Positions 1-9,234 of a DNA stretch of 64,000 nt are shown here, piece after piece (position 1 is the stretch's first letter; each line of letters begins with the position of its first letter). Source of the DNA: Rhizobium oryzicola (GTDB taxonomy: Bacteria > Pseudomonadota > Alphaproteobacteria > Rhizobiales > Rhizobiaceae); contig NZ_JAUKWQ010000002.1 of the NCBI RefSeq assembly GCF_030504645.1, positions 1 to 64,000 of the forward strand, read 5' to 3'. The translations under genes were made by a program, and so were the position numbers. A model generated the notes under the pieces. The model did no database searches, was not told the DNA's origin, and was given only the letters and a program-made list of their open reading frames with translations.

Positions 1-40
1 GCAAGAATGGCGGCCTCGCGTTTCACGATCCGTTCCCCAC

Positions 41-71
41 CGCCGGAAGAGGATGGCCGTCCTCTCCGGCG
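41..71. repeat. Strong hairpin in a gene-free start of the window
   Basis: CGCCGG and AAGAGGA on the left arm face TCCTCT and CCGGCG on the right around a TGGCCG loop, a stem of about 12 pairs. It may be the terminator of a gene lying before the window, but only a weak T-rich tract follows. No protein-coding frame in positions 1-266 has family features I recognise, so I call no gene in that stretch. Confidence 0.3.
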
Positions 72-266
72 CTTCTTATCTCACCAAGAAGCATGGAAAT
101 CATAAGACAAGCATTTCCGGCAAACTCGGGATCATTCTGACGGAGCGATTTTGTGGCGAGATCAAGCCGAGACACGAAGGGCATATCCCTTGATACGGTC
201 GAGTGGCTCGGCGCCAATCGAGAAACAGAATTGACCCGGAGTTTTTCGGAAATGCTTTAGGTTGCC

Positions 267-1208
267 TCAGCCGAGGTGGCGTTCGCCGCGTTTCTTGGCG
301 AGTTCGATCTGCTTTTGCCGCTGTCGGTAACGCAGGCGGTCTTCCTCCGTGCGGCGGTCGTGGCAGTGAGGGCAGGAAACCCCTTCCTCGAACAGCGGTG
401 ACGCACGGTCTTCCGGCGTCAGCGGTTCGCGGCAGGCGTGGCAAAGCTTGTGCTCGCCTTCCTTCAGGCCGTGCGTTACGGACACGCGCTCGTCGAAGAC
501 GAAGCATGCGCCCTCCCATAGGCTTTCCTCTTCCGGCACTTCCTCCAGATATTTCAGGATGCCGCCCTTGAGGTGATAGACCTCATCAAAACCCTGTTCC
601 TTCATGAAGGCGGTTGCCTTCTCGCAGCGAATGCCGCCGGTGCAGTACATGGCAATCTTGGGCTTGTTGTGCAGGCCTTCGTTGTTGCGCACCCATTCCG
701 GAAACTCCCGGAACGTCTTGGTCTTCGGGTCGACGGCACCCTTGAAGATGCCGATCGCCGTTTCGTAATCATTGCGGGTGTCGATGAGGATCGTTTCCGG
801 ATCGGAAATCAGCGCATTCCAGTCCTTCGGGTCCACATAGGTGCCGACGATCCTGTTTGGGTCGATGTCCTCGACCCCCATGGTGACGATTTCCTTCTTC
901 AGCCGCACCTTCATGCGCAGGAAGGGCATTTTCGACGCCCGGCTTTCCTTGTGCTCAAGGGCAGCGAATTCCGGCTGGGCGCGCAGGAATGCAAGCACAT
1001 TGGCAATGCCTGCGTCCGGCCCTGCGATCGTGCCGTTGATGCCTTCGCGGGCAAGAAGCAGGGTTCCCTTGACGCCGTTTTCATCGCACAACGCCTGCAG
1101 CGGCTCGCGGAAGGACTGATAACGCTCAAACCGCGCAAAGTGATAGAGCGCAGCCACGAGGGAGGAGCCGGTCTTGGCGCCGGCAGCGTTTTCGGAAATG
1201 TCGATCAT
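267..1208 (-). CDS. trhO: tRNA uridine(34) hydroxylase, rhodanese family (TrhO/YceA type)
   Basis: This 313-residue protein matches the TrhO (formerly UPF0176/YceA) family, which oxygen-dependently hydroxylates uridine 34 in the wobble position of some tRNAs in the cytosol. An N-terminal acylphosphatase-like part (about 20-115) precedes a rhodanese domain (about 130-225) with the active-site loop CTGGIRCEK, catalytic Cys189. The C-terminal tail has two CxxC pairs (Cys256/259 and Cys279/282) typical of the zinc-binding tail of longer members. The frame extends upstream to a TTG at 1283, but the ATG at 1208 gives the usual family N-terminus; the ribosome binding site is weak for both. It is a single gene divergent from nothing obvious, downstream of the chemoreceptor gene on the same strand. 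Confidence 0.88.
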   Translation of the reverse strand: MIDISENAAGAKTGSSLVAALYHFARFERYQSFREPLQALCDENGVKGTLLLAREGINGTIAGPDAGIANVLAFLRAQPEFAALEHKESRASKMPFLRMKVRLKKEIVTMGVEDIDPNRIVGTYVDPKDWNALISDPETILIDTRNDYETAIGIFKGAVDPKTKTFREFPEWVRNNEGLHNKPKIAMYCTGGIRCEKATAFMKEQGFDEVYHLKGGILKYLEEVPEEESLWEGACFVFDERVSVTHGLKEGEHKLCHACREPLTPEDRASPLFEEGVSCPHCHDRRTEEDRLRYRQRQKQIELAKKRGERHLG

Positions 1209-1319
1209 GGCCGCGAAATACTGCCAAACGGCCTGTAAAGCAACGGATTTCCGTAGCAAGGGTGCCGGTTTGACTTTGGTCAATTCCAGGCGGCCGCTAC
1301 TTTCTCATCACATATGTAG

Positions 1320-1346
1320 TCCCTCCGTTCATCGCTAACGGAGGGA
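1320..1346 (-). terminator. Inverted repeat after the chemoreceptor gene
   Basis: TCCCTCCGTT and AACGGAGGGA form a perfect 10-pair stem with a 7-base loop. It lies 23 bases past the stop of the minus-strand chemoreceptor gene and upstream of trhO. No T-run follows on the minus strand, so it is either a weak terminator or a 3'-end stabilising hairpin. Confidence 0.45.
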
Positions 1347-1368
1347 TACAGTGCGAGCGGAAGCAGGA

Positions 1369-3108
1369 TCAGGCGGCGTTGGAGAAACGCTGCGATTTGG
1401 ATTGTCCGTCGAGCGTGAACTGAACCATCAATTCGCTCAGGCGCGCAGCTTCCGTTGCCAGCGCCGCAGAGGATGCGCTGGTTTCTTCGACCATTGCCGC
1501 ATTCTTCTGCGTGCTTTGGTCCATTTGATTGACCGCGGTGTTGATTTCGCCAAGTCCGGTGGACTGTTCCCTTGCGGAGGTGGCAATGGCGCTGACATGC
1601 TCGTTGATCGCAACGATCAGCTTCCCGATCGTTGCGAGAGCCGAACCTGTTTCGGATACCAGTTTCACTCCAGCCTCGACCTCGTTGGTGGAGTTCTGAA
1701 TGAGATCCTTGATTTCCTTGGCGGCCTTTGCCGAGCGTTGAGCAAGTTCGCGCACTTCCTGGGCAACGACTGCAAAGCCCTTGCCCGCTTCACCTGCACG
1801 GGCAGCCTCCACACCGGCATTCAAGGCCAGCAGGTTGGTCTGGAAGGCGATCTCGTCGATCACACCGATAATGTTGGAAATCTGGGTCGCAGAGTTTTCG
1901 ATGCGGCTCATGGCATCGACGGCCTGGGACACGACGGCGCCGGAGCGCGATGCGCTGTCATTGGCTTCAGTTGCGACGCGCCTTGCTTCCTCCGTCAGCT
2001 TCAGCGAAGAGGTCACATTGGCTGTGATCTCGTCCAGCGCGGCTGCGGTTTCTTCCAGAGAGGCGGCTTGCTGCTCGGTGCGGCGTGAAAGATCATTGGT
2101 GTTATCGGCAATATTTTGTGTACCGGAGTCAATGTTCATAGCCGCGGTTACGACGACAGAAAGCGTTTGGCGCAACTGGCGAACTGCATTGTTGAAGTTT
2201 TCGCGAAGCTCTTCATATTCGGGGGCGAAGCGTTGATCGATCTGAACCGTCATATCGCCCAGCGACAATGCGCGCAGACCTGCCGCAAGGGCGTGGGTTG
2301 CTTTGGTCATGTGCGCCAGGCGAACGTGGTCAGCCTCTTCCTTCGTGCGGCGTTCCAATTCGAGTGCCTCGCGGCTTGAGCTTGCATCATGCTGCAGTCT
2401 CGCTGTCTCGGCCACGCTATCCTTGAAGTATTGTACTGCTCGGGACATTTCGCCGATTTCGTCGGCGCGATTCTGGTTCGGAACGGGTGTGTCCAGCGCG
2501 CCCGTAGATAGTTTGTTCATCACGCGTGAAAGCGACGTCAGCGGCTGGGTGATGGACTTCAGCAGGAAGGCCAGCGCAATGGCCGAGGCAAGCAGCGTCA
2601 GGCCTGCGATCCCGGCAAGGCCCGTCAGCGAATTGCGCGTATTCTGCATGATGGATGCCGTGTTGAAGGCAAGCACCATCGTGCCGATGGTCATTTCCTT
2701 GTTTTCTTCGGTGTGCTTCAGCGGCACGACTGAAAAGCGCAGTTGATTGCTTTCGTCTTCCGACTGGGTCTTGCCGACTGCCGAAACTGCGGCTGCGACG
2801 GTTCCCGCATCCCCCGATGAGAAGAAGGGCTTGCCGGTGTTGTCAACAACCACTGCCGCCTTGAAATCCGTATCGGTGGCAGCCGGCTCGAAGGTATCCT
2901 TTGCAAGCCCCTTGTCGAACTGCCACAGAGCGGTTGAAGCGCCTGAGGTCGTCATGGAACTCGTCAGCTTTACCTTGTTGTCAAACATGGCCCGTGCGGA
3001 ATTGGCCTGCGACCAGCCGGAATAAAGGCTGAGAGCGGCAGAGCCAATCAGGATCAGGGCCAGTGATGGCAGCATGACCTGCATGCGGATGGATTTGCTG
3101 TTGAACAT
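1369..3108 (-). CDS. Methyl-accepting chemotaxis protein
   Basis: A 579-residue transmembrane chemoreceptor. TM1 is about residues 9-31, a periplasmic sensor of about 130 residues follows, TM2 is about 162-184, then a HAMP domain (about 185-237) and a long signalling coiled coil. The conserved hairpin tip ([21 protein letters not shown]) starts near residue 419. The C-terminus ends in SQRFSNAA, so there is no CheR/CheB-tethering pentapeptide. The start was set at the ATG at 3108, with an AGGA Shine-Dalgarno sequence, rather than the much longer open frame to 3333. The gene lies 56 bases after a periplasmic binding-protein gene on the same strand and is probably co-transcribed with it, which suggests that the binding protein presents the ligand. 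The ligand cannot be told from sequence. Confidence 0.93.
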   Translation of the reverse strand: MFNSKSIRMQVMLPSLALILIGSAALSLYSGWSQANSARAMFDNKVKLTSSMTTSGASTALWQFDKGLAKDTFEPAATDTDFKAAVVVDNTGKPFFSSGDAGTVAAAVSAVGKTQSEDESNQLRFSVVPLKHTEENKEMTIGTMVLAFNTASIMQNTRNSLTGLAGIAGLTLLASAIALAFLLKSITQPLTSLSRVMNKLSTGALDTPVPNQNRADEIGEMSRAVQYFKDSVAETARLQHDASSSREALELERRTKEEADHVRLAHMTKATHALAAGLRALSLGDMTVQIDQRFAPEYEELRENFNNAVRQLRQTLSVVVTAAMNIDSGTQNIADNTNDLSRRTEQQAASLEETAAALDEITANVTSSLKLTEEARRVATEANDSASRSGAVVSQAVDAMSRIENSATQISNIIGVIDEIAFQTNLLALNAGVEAARAGEAGKGFAVVAQEVRELAQRSAKAAKEIKDLIQNSTNEVEAGVKLVSETGSALATIGKLIVAINEHVSAIATSAREQSTGLGEINTAVNQMDQSTQKNAAMVEETSASSAALATEAARLSELMVQFTLDGQSKSQRFSNAA

Positions 3109-3164
3109 GCTATTATCCTGGGGCTTCCGTTTGGCTACGTTGACAAGGCGCTGGCAAGCGCAAC

Positions 3165-4034
3165 TCATTTCTGCGGGTCGAACCAGTATTTCGCATCCAT
3201 CGCGAGAATGTCGTCCGGCAGATTGGGATTGGGTATCTTGATGATGGTGCGTGTCTTCAGATCGCCCTTGTCGAAGGCGAGCTTGATGTCGGGAAAGGCG
3301 GAAAAGACCTTCTCGTATGAACCGTCTTTCCAAGCCGCCTCCAGGCCCCGCATAAGATCGTCGCGAAGTTCCGGCCGCTTCTTCGATATGTAGAAAATGG
3401 AGGCGGAGGGGTATTGCAGGATGAGGGTTTTCTCTACCGCGAGACCTGGCACGTCTGAGACAATCTTGGCCTGCTCCGTCAGTGCCTCATTGACGCCACG
3501 GGCGAAATAATCGCCGCGACGACCGATGGTCATACGATAAAGGTTCTTCTGCGGCCCGGTGCGCACCGTCAAACCGGAATTACGAAGCACGTCCACATCC
3601 GCCCAACCCGTGCCTTGGAGCCCGATGAAGGACTTGAGGTCTCCGAGTGACTTGACCTTACTGAACTCGCTTTGGCGGTCGCCATCGATCAAAAAGAGCC
3701 GATAACCGCCAAGGCCACGATCAATGGGGAAAGGAACGGAAAGCAGTTTTGCGGATACGGCTTTTGCGGCATTAACCCAGGCGATGTCGATCTGCGCGCC
3801 ATTGGCGATTGCATCAACCATACCGGCGTTGGAGCTGTAGCCGGTGGGTGATGGCTTCAAAGCATAGGGCTTGCCGGATTTTTCAATGGCAAGTTTAAGA
3901 ACTTGAAACCCAAGAGTTTTTTCTTTTTCGCCGGCGGAATTGTAGAAGATGTCGATGTTTTGCTGCGCAAAGGCAGTGCCTGTGAGGCACCACCCTGCAA
4001 GACCGATCACGCAAATGCCTCTACGTGTAAACAC
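3165..4034 (-). CDS. Periplasmic solute-binding protein, family-3-like, paired with a chemoreceptor
   Basis: A 289-residue exported protein: RR, a hydrophobic core and a TAFA cleavage site near residue 23 form a Sec signal peptide. The mature part looks like a type-2 periplasmic binding protein (SBP_bac_3 / PBPb fold), with two lobes visible as the N-terminal [17 protein letters not shown] region and a C-terminal segment ending in [11 protein letters not shown]. The start is GTG 4034: AGGAGG sits 10 bases upstream, inside what the longer TTG-initiated frame (4058) would read as codons. No ABC permease or ATPase gene is nearby; the next gene downstream is a chemoreceptor. I infer a sensory, not a transport, role. 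The ligand is unknown. Confidence 0.8.
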   Translation of the reverse strand: MFTRRGICVIGLAGWCLTGTAFAQQNIDIFYNSAGEKEKTLGFQVLKLAIEKSGKPYALKPSPTGYSSNAGMVDAIANGAQIDIAWVNAAKAVSAKLLSVPFPIDRGLGGYRLFLIDGDRQSEFSKVKSLGDLKSFIGLQGTGWADVDVLRNSGLTVRTGPQKNLYRMTIGRRGDYFARGVNEALTEQAKIVSDVPGLAVEKTLILQYPSASIFYISKKRPELRDDLMRGLEAAWKDGSYEKVFSAFPDIKLAFDKGDLKTRTIIKIPNPNLPDDILAMDAKYWFDPQK

Positions 4035-4173
4035 AGCCAAAGCCCCTCCTGAAATCAAGGGGACTTTGCTGTTTGGGGGTTAACATAGGTTGAAGCGCGT
4101 ATGCGAAAACTGATAATGTATTTCGATAACTGTCAGGTCTTTCGCATTGCCTGCACGCTACTCCCGATGCATC

Positions 4174-4554
4174 TCATGCCTCGCCGGGATGGAAGACCCG
4201 GATGCGGTGGTTGTCGGCATCGACAGCGGTGAAGGTTCGTCCGAAATCCATTACGCACGGCGCTTGCAGGATGCGTACGCCGAGCTTCGTCCATTCCTCA
4301 TGGACCGCATCAACTTCGGCATCGCTGGCCGCGCGGATTGCGAGTTCGCAGCCGCCGCCCGTTCCGCCAGAGGCCGGCTCCACCGTGTGGCGCGACCAGA
4401 GGCCGAGAACCAGACCTGATGGCAGGGGGAAAAGCGCAAAGGTGGGCGACACCTCCGCCGGCGAAACCTTGAACAGTTTCTCATAGAAGCGCGCGCTGTC
4501 TTCCGGCTTGTCGACGTAGAGGATTGTCATCGCGGGGGTCATTGTCTGGCTCAT
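4174..4554 (-). CDS. VOC (glyoxalase/bleomycin-resistance fold) family protein
   Basis: A 126-residue protein with two beta-alpha-beta-beta-beta modules of the vicinal-oxygen-chelate superfamily: MTILYVDKPEDSARFYEKLF opens module one and the ending AVDADNHRIRVFHPGEA closes module two. Members include metal-dependent lyases, dioxygenases and antibiotic-binding proteins, so no substrate can be named. The ATG at 4554 has GGAG seven bases upstream. It lies 63 bases downstream of a WYL-domain regulator on the same strand, an arrangement in which the regulator often controls the small VOC gene. Confidence 0.8.
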   Translation of the reverse strand: MSQTMTPAMTILYVDKPEDSARFYEKLFKVSPAEVSPTFALFPLPSGLVLGLWSRHTVEPASGGTGGGCELAIRAASDAEVDAVHEEWTKLGVRILQAPCVMDFGRTFTAVDADNHRIRVFHPGEA

Positions 4555-4617
4555 GGATCATCTCCGTTGTTGGGATGAGCGAGACTTACAGCGGCCTCGT
4601 GCCAAAAACTGTCAGCA

Positions 4618-5316
4618 TCATTTTACGGCGGTGCTGGACAATCCCTGCTGCTGCTGCCATTGCCGGACAAGCGTGGCCCGGCGTCTGGGGTAACGCTGAC
4701 CGACGAGTTCCGCGGCCTCGATGCGGTCGGTGCGGAAGTGGCGAAAGTTATGGCGCAGCGTGCACCATGCCACCAGCAGCCGCGTTTCATCGAAATAGGT
4801 CAGTGCGCAGGGCCAGATGATGCGGCGCGAGAGCTTGTCCGAGAGATCCCGGTAATCGACCTGGATGGCCTGCTCCTGCCGCATCGCCTGGCGCAGAAAA
4901 TCGATCGACACCTTCTGTGGCGGCAAATCGGAACTCGGGCCCGCCAGGAATGCGGCTGTTGGAGACTGGCTTCGCAGTTCCGCCGGCAGGACAGCCTCGA
5001 TCTTGGCGAGCGCATTGACGGCATCTCTGGCAATTTCCGGATCTGCTCTTTGGGAGACGAAGCGGAAGCCGAGGATGAGCGCTTCGATTTCGCCATGGGT
5101 GAACATCAGCGGCGGCAGCATGTAGCTGGGGGTCAATACATAGCCGACGCCTGCCTCACCTTCGATTTCTGCGCCCTGGGCCTGGAGAGTTGCGATGTCC
5201 CGGTAGAGAGTGCGCAAAGATATACCCAGTTCTTCGGCCAGAACCGTGCCGGCAACCGGGTGACGATAGCGGCGCAATATCTGCAGAAGGTCGAGAAGGC
5301 GGGCGGAGCGGCTCAT
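4618..5316 (-). CDS. YafY-type transcriptional regulator (HTH plus WYL domain)
   Basis: A 232-residue regulator. Residues about 1-60 form a DeoR/HTH_11-type winged helix (SRSARLLDLLQILRRYRHPV, then ISLRTLYRDIATL as recognition helix). Residues about 130-215 form a WYL-type ligand-sensing domain (QVDYRDLSDKLSRRIIWPCAL, then TYFDETRLLVAWC). Its ATG overlaps the TGA of the CHAD-protein gene upstream (ATGA), so translation is probably coupled. It probably regulates the VOC gene immediately downstream, its own cluster, or both. Members of this family act as repressors or activators, and the effector is unknown. Confidence 0.87.
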   Translation of the reverse strand: MSRSARLLDLLQILRRYRHPVAGTVLAEELGISLRTLYRDIATLQAQGAEIEGEAGVGYVLTPSYMLPPLMFTHGEIEALILGFRFVSQRADPEIARDAVNALAKIEAVLPAELRSQSPTAAFLAGPSSDLPPQKVSIDFLRQAMRQEQAIQVDYRDLSDKLSRRIIWPCALTYFDETRLLVAWCTLRHNFRHFRTDRIEAAELVGQRYPRRRATLVRQWQQQQGLSSTAVK

Positions 5317-6224
5317 CGCTTAGCCAGATTCTGCCATAGAAGGCGGATCGCGCTTGCCTCCTGCTTCGGGTCCTCGGCGAAGACCAGCGGTGCAAGTTCA
5401 AGCGCGTCGCTACGCAGAACCTGCTGCCGTGTGATGATGATGCCGAGAAGGCAGGCCAGCTTGTCGCTGTCGCCAAACAGGGCCGGGCTCTCGTTAACCA
5501 CCTGCGTCAGGACGCTCAGATCATGCTCATGGCCCAGAAGATCAACCAGTTGTTTCGCATCGGCATGCTTGGCCAGCATGGCTGAAGGCCAGACCTCCTG
5601 CAGCAGAGACAGATGCATCCAGTAGACCTGGCCGCATTTGCGCAGGTCGTGAAAGGCTTCAGCATCGCCCTCCGCAAGGCACGCTGCCAGAGCTTCTTTC
5701 GCTTGCTTGCCTTGTTTGGCCCAGGCCTTGGCAATGGTCTTCGCCGCCTTGGCGGGCGAGTCCGGCAAGGAAATGTGTTCGGTTGCATCCACCGCCGCAT
5801 GACATGTTTCCACGGCATCCTGAATTCGTTGCGGGAGGTCGGTTTCGTCAGCGGCGATGCGTTCTCGCCGCTCCGTCAGAACTGACGCGGTGAAGGTGAG
5901 GGCATCCTGCTCCTCCGCTGTCGTGGCGTGTTGTGAAAGATAGTCGATGGTTTCAATCAGCGCCGTTGCATCCCTGACGGCCGACAGCGTTCGGGCCATG
6001 TCGCGGATACGGGCATTTTCCCGGCGGCGAACATGCCGCGCTTCCGTCTCGATCAAGCGGTAGACGGCGCGAATGCGCTTGAAGCGCTTGCGGGCCGCAT
6101 GGATGGCCTCATGTGGTCCCTCCGGCTGATCTGTCAGCACATCGATCGCCCGGTTCAACTGCTGTCGGACGACGCGCCGGAACTCCTCGGTGAACGGCTT
6201 AGAGGGGTGGATGATAAACGCCAT
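5313..6224 (-). CDS. CHAD domain protein
   Basis: A 303-residue helical protein with the CHAD (conserved histidine alpha-helical domain) pattern: HEAIHAARKRFKRIRAVYRL near residue 40 and the second conserved helix FHDLRKCGQVYWMHL near residue 195 carry the basic and histidine residues expected to bind polyphosphate. CHAD proteins bind inorganic polyphosphate and are usually found with CYTH triphosphatases, as here: the CYTH gene lies immediately upstream and overlaps it by 26 bases. The ATG at 6224 was chosen over a TTG at 6230 because AAGGAG lies seven bases upstream of it. Confidence 0.87.
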   Translation of the reverse strand: MAFIIHPSKPFTEEFRRVVRQQLNRAIDVLTDQPEGPHEAIHAARKRFKRIRAVYRLIETEARHVRRRENARIRDMARTLSAVRDATALIETIDYLSQHATTAEEQDALTFTASVLTERRERIAADETDLPQRIQDAVETCHAAVDATEHISLPDSPAKAAKTIAKAWAKQGKQAKEALAACLAEGDAEAFHDLRKCGQVYWMHLSLLQEVWPSAMLAKHADAKQLVDLLGHEHDLSVLTQVVNESPALFGDSDKLACLLGIIITRQQVLRSDALELAPLVFAEDPKQEASAIRLLWQNLAKR

Positions 6225-6696
6225 GACCAAGCTCCTTACCCATATCCTGGGTTGCCATGACCATGTTGGAATAGCGCCAGTCGCCGGTCACTTCCTTGCC
6301 GATCCACTGTGGGATTGCCGGTGATTGGTCTTCGCTTTCCAGCTCTACCTCGGCCACGACCAAGCCGTGATAGAAGCCCTGGAAGACATCCACCTCCCAG
6401 GTGAAGCCTTCATACGGCACGCGGTAACGGGTCTTCTCGATGACATTTCCGATCGCGGCGCGGATCAGATCCTCGCCATGTTCGATTGGAATGTCATATT
6501 CGTATTCGTCACGAGCCAGAAGATTGCGTCCGATCTTGATTGTCAAACGCGCAGACTGGCCATCGATTAGCCGCACCCTGACCGAACGATCCTCGCCGAT
6601 CGCGACATAGCCTTGAACGAATTGGAAAGAGGACGCGACTTGTGAGCGCCAATCCTGCGACTGGACGAGAAATTTTCGCTCGATTTCCTTCGGCAT
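6199..6696 (-). CDS. CYTH domain protein, predicted inorganic triphosphatase
   Basis: A 165-residue CYTH protein. The diagnostic ExExK motif is at the N-terminus (Glu4, Glu6, Lys8 in PKEIERKFL), followed by alternating acidic/basic strands (RVRLIDGQSARLTIK, YEYDIP, EVDVFQGFYHGLVVAEVELESEDQ) that line the triphosphate tunnel. Most stand-alone bacterial CYTH proteins of this size hydrolyse inorganic tripolyphosphate or nucleoside triphosphates in a metal-dependent way; class IV adenylate cyclases are a minority. The ATG at 6696 has AAGGA six bases upstream. It is the first gene of a run CYTH, CHAD, YafY-type regulator, all minus strand, which points to a polyphosphate-related role. Confidence 0.88.
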   Translation of the reverse strand: MPKEIERKFLVQSQDWRSQVASSFQFVQGYVAIGEDRSVRVRLIDGQSARLTIKIGRNLLARDEYEYDIPIEHGEDLIRAAIGNVIEKTRYRVPYEGFTWEVDVFQGFYHGLVVAEVELESEDQSPAIPQWIGKEVTGDWRYSNMVMATQDMGKELGHGVYHPPL

Positions 6697-6853
6697 TGCC
6701 TGTCCTTCAGTTCATCGATAGCGCTAACCTATTGCAATGGTTTGATCGGCGCCAGAGCTTCTCATCAAGGTTTTTCTCGACAGCGATTGTCTGCCGCGCT
6801 ATTTCCCTCCACGGATTTAATCGTTTCAAACCGTGTCAAACGGGAGGTTCATC

Positions 6854-7492
6854 ATGAGTGCGAAGACAGAAGCCTTGCTTGCCACCCTGAAGCTGCAGCC
6901 GGTGGTTCCGGTTCTGATCGTGGAAGATGCCGCTTCCGCCGTGCCGCTGGCGCGCGCACTTGTCGCAGGCGGCCTGCGGGCGATCGAGATCACCATGCGC
7001 ACGCCTGCAGCCCTTGATGCCGTTCGCGCCGTTGCCAATGAAGTCGAAGGCGCCAATGTCGGCGCCGGCACCATCCTCAATGCGCGGGATTTCGATGCGG
7101 CCGTCAAGGCAGGCTCCACCTTCATCGTCAGCCCCGGCGTGACCGATGGCGTGCTGGCGGCCGCCAAGGATTCGTCCGTGCCGTTGCTGCCGGGTGCCGC
7201 GACTGCCAGCGAAGTGATGACGCTGCGCGAAAACGGTTATGACGTCATGAAGTTCTTCCCGGCCGAACAGGCTGGCGGCGCGGCCTATTTGAAGGCTCTG
7301 TCTTCGCCGCTGGCAGGCACGCTGTTCTGCCCGACGGGCGGCATATCGCTCAGGAACGCCAAGGACTACCTGTCGCTTCCGAATGTTGTTTGCGTCGGTG
7401 GCTCCTGGGTTGCCCCGAAGGAACTGGTGGCCGCGGGTGACTGGGCGGGCATCACCAAGCTTGCATCGGAAGCCTTCGCCCTGAAGGGCTGA
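6854..7492 (+). CDS. eda: 2-dehydro-3-deoxy-phosphogluconate (KDPG) aldolase
   Basis: Class I aldolase that splits KDPG into pyruvate and glyceraldehyde 3-phosphate, the last step of the Entner-Doudoroff pathway in the cytosol. The 212-residue chain shows Glu45 in AIEITMRT and the Schiff-base Lys133 in DVMKFFPAE, the same numbering as the E. coli enzyme, and the phosphate-binding CPTGGIS loop at about 159-165. The start is the ATG at 6854, with GGGAGG six bases upstream; the open frame runs seven codons further up to 6833 without a ribosome binding site. No edd or zwf gene is next to it here; its downstream neighbour is a DUF533 protein. Confidence 0.94.
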   Translation: MSAKTEALLATLKLQPVVPVLIVEDAASAVPLARALVAGGLRAIEITMRTPAALDAVRAVANEVEGANVGAGTILNARDFDAAVKAGSTFIVSPGVTDGVLAAAKDSSVPLLPGAATASEVMTLRENGYDVMKFFPAEQAGGAAYLKALSSPLAGTLFCPTGGISLRNAKDYLSLPNVVCVGGSWVAPKELVAAGDWAGITKLASEAFALKG

Positions 7493-7554
7493 TTGGTTTG
7501 TAAACCCGGCGGAACTTCCTATCTCTCCCTTTGAACGCAAGGGAGAGATGACTG

Positions 7555-8253
7555 ATGTTCGATGCCAAGAAGCTTCTTGACCAGTTCCTGGGTTCGCAGA
7601 TCCCCGGATTGTCCGGCTCCATGAAGGATCGGGCAGGGCAGGTCGCCGATTACGCCCGCAGCAATCCCATGAAGACCAGCGCGCTGGCGGCTGCCATCCT
7701 GGGCACAAAGACTGGCCGCAAGCTGGCGGGCAATGTGGCGACATTGGGTGGTGTTGCCGCGATTGCCGGGCTTGGCTATCTCGCCTATCGGAACTATCAG
7801 TCCGGCCAGGCACCGCAAGGCGTGCCGCAGGATGTATCGGCTCTCAACCCGCCGGCCGATTCGCCCTTCAATCCCCAGAATGCGGGCCTCAGCAATGATT
7901 TCGCCTTGACGCTTTTGCGCGCCATGATCGCCGCGGCCAAGGCGGATGGCCATATCGACGCCAGTGAGCGGCAGCGGATCATGGAAAAGGTCCATGCCGT
8001 GGATCTCGGCTCCGAGGCGGAAGCCTTCCTGGCAAAGGAACTTGCCGATCCCATTGATCTCGATGCGCTCGTGGCGGCTGGCAGGACGGAGGAGCAGCGG
8101 GTGGAAATCTACACCGCTTCGCGCTTGGCCATCGATCCGGATACGCGCGCGGAACGCGGTTATCTCGACCTTCTGGCCGGTCGCCTGAGGCTACCGGATG
8201 CACTGATCGATCACATTGAAGCAACTGTCGCATCAGCAAAAGTCACGCTTTAG
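7555..8253 (+). CDS. DUF533 / TerB-like inner membrane protein (YebE type)
   Basis: A 232-residue protein of the YebE/DUF533 family. A low-complexity N-terminus with a probable membrane helix (about residues 58-80, NVATLGGVAAIAGLGYLAYR) precedes a C-terminal TerB-like helical domain (about 105-230) with the acidic motif MIAAAKADGHIDASERQRI, the typical TerB metal-coordinating region. Function is not established; TerB-type domains are linked to membrane stress and tellurite resistance. A clear GGGAGAG precedes the ATG. Confidence 0.82.
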   Translation: MFDAKKLLDQFLGSQIPGLSGSMKDRAGQVADYARSNPMKTSALAAAILGTKTGRKLAGNVATLGGVAAIAGLGYLAYRNYQSGQAPQGVPQDVSALNPPADSPFNPQNAGLSNDFALTLLRAMIAAAKADGHIDASERQRIMEKVHAVDLGSEAEAFLAKELADPIDLDALVAAGRTEEQRVEIYTASRLAIDPDTRAERGYLDLLAGRLRLPDALIDHIEATVASAKVTL

Positions 8254-8310
8254 GGTCATTGCGTTTGCCGGTACGCTCCCCTAATCCTCTTCATATCAGG
8301 GGAGTTATCA

Positions 8311-9003
8311 ATGCGCGATCTTGCAACGTTCAAGGGATGTCCGCCACCGGCGCCGGTACGGTTGGAAGGACAGTATGTGATTGCCGAGCCCTACGAGCGG
8401 GCCGTGCATCTTCTGAGCCTTTGGGAAGCGCTGGGCGGCAAGGACGGCATCAATGACCTCATCCGTTACTTTCCCGGCAAGATTTACCAGACGCCGGATG
8501 AATTCGCGGATTGGCTCGATGGCGCCAATCAATCCGGCAGCCTGATCACGCTGGTCTTTCGTGACAAGTCCAATGGCGATGTGGTGGGCATGGCAAGCTA
8601 CATGCGGCCTGACCCGGCCAATGGGGTGATCGAAGTGGGCTCCGTCGCCCATGGCGCGGCCATGAAGCGCTCGCCGCTTTCGACGGAAGCCCATTACCTC
8701 ATGGCGAGGCATGTCTTCGAGGATCTTGGCTATCGTCGCTATGAGTGGAAATGCCATAACGAGAACGAGCCGAGCAAGGTGACGGCCAGACGCTACGGCT
8801 TCACCTTCGAGGGCGTCTTTCGCCAGCATATGATTTCCAAGGGTGCCAATCGCGACACCGCCTGGTTCTCGATGATTGATTCGGAATGGCCGGTGATCGG
8901 AAAGGCATTCGAGGCTTGGCTGGCGCCAGAGAATTTCGACGTGCATGGTCAGCAGACGCGCCGGTTGGAAGACATTCGCGCCGAGTTGCAAGGGCAGGGT
9001 TAA
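8311..9003 (+). CDS. GNAT family N-acetyltransferase (RimJ/RimL-like)
   Basis: A 230-residue acetyltransferase of the RimJ/RimL-like branch, the group that includes protein N-terminal acetylases and several small-molecule acetylases. Visible are the beta4 region (IEVGSVAHGAAMKRSPLSTEA) and the helical CoA-binding region (YLMARHVFEDLGYRRYEWKC, NEPSKVTARRYGFTFEGVFRQ), the latter typical of this subfamily. The ATG has GGGGAG six bases upstream. The substrate is unknown and the neighbours (DUF533 gene upstream, small membrane protein downstream) do not suggest one. Confidence 0.85.
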   Translation: MRDLATFKGCPPPAPVRLEGQYVIAEPYERAVHLLSLWEALGGKDGINDLIRYFPGKIYQTPDEFADWLDGANQSGSLITLVFRDKSNGDVVGMASYMRPDPANGVIEVGSVAHGAAMKRSPLSTEAHYLMARHVFEDLGYRRYEWKCHNENEPSKVTARRYGFTFEGVFRQHMISKGANRDTAWFSMIDSEWPVIGKAFEAWLAPENFDVHGQQTRRLEDIRAELQGQG

Positions 9004-9021
9004 GGGTAAGGGCCAAGGGCT

Positions 9022-9234
9022 TTGAGCACAGACGGAAACGGAAAGTCCAAGTCACCTATGATTGCCGCAGCCATCATCATGGCCGGCTTCATGGTGCTGT
9101 TCTTCGTCATGCCCGGCATCATGCTGTGGCTGGCGAAGTTCTCGCCCTGGCTGGCGGCCGCTTTCGGCGCTTTAGCGGTGCTGGCTTTCTTTATGGTGTT
9201 CTGGCTGCGGGCTCGCTACCAGAAACGCAGGTGA
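9022..9234 (+). CDS. Small two-helix membrane protein of unknown function
   Basis: A 70-residue protein with two predicted membrane helices (about 13-34 and 41-62) separated by a short turn and ending in a basic tail RARYQKRR. It begins with TTG at 9022, after an AAGGGC-rich stretch 18 bases past the acetyltransferase stop, so it may be translated from the same transcript. A later ATG at 9058 would leave only the membrane part. I do not recognise the family. Confidence 0.55.
   Translation: MSTDGNGKSKSPMIAAAIIMAGFMVLFFVMPGIMLWLAKFSPWLAAAFGALAVLAFFMVFWLRARYQKRR

Noticed and set aside
1..266. Open frames in the first 266 bases, including a 64-codon minus-strand frame at 23-217
   Set aside because: No recognisable family, no ribosome binding site, and overlapping a strong hairpin.
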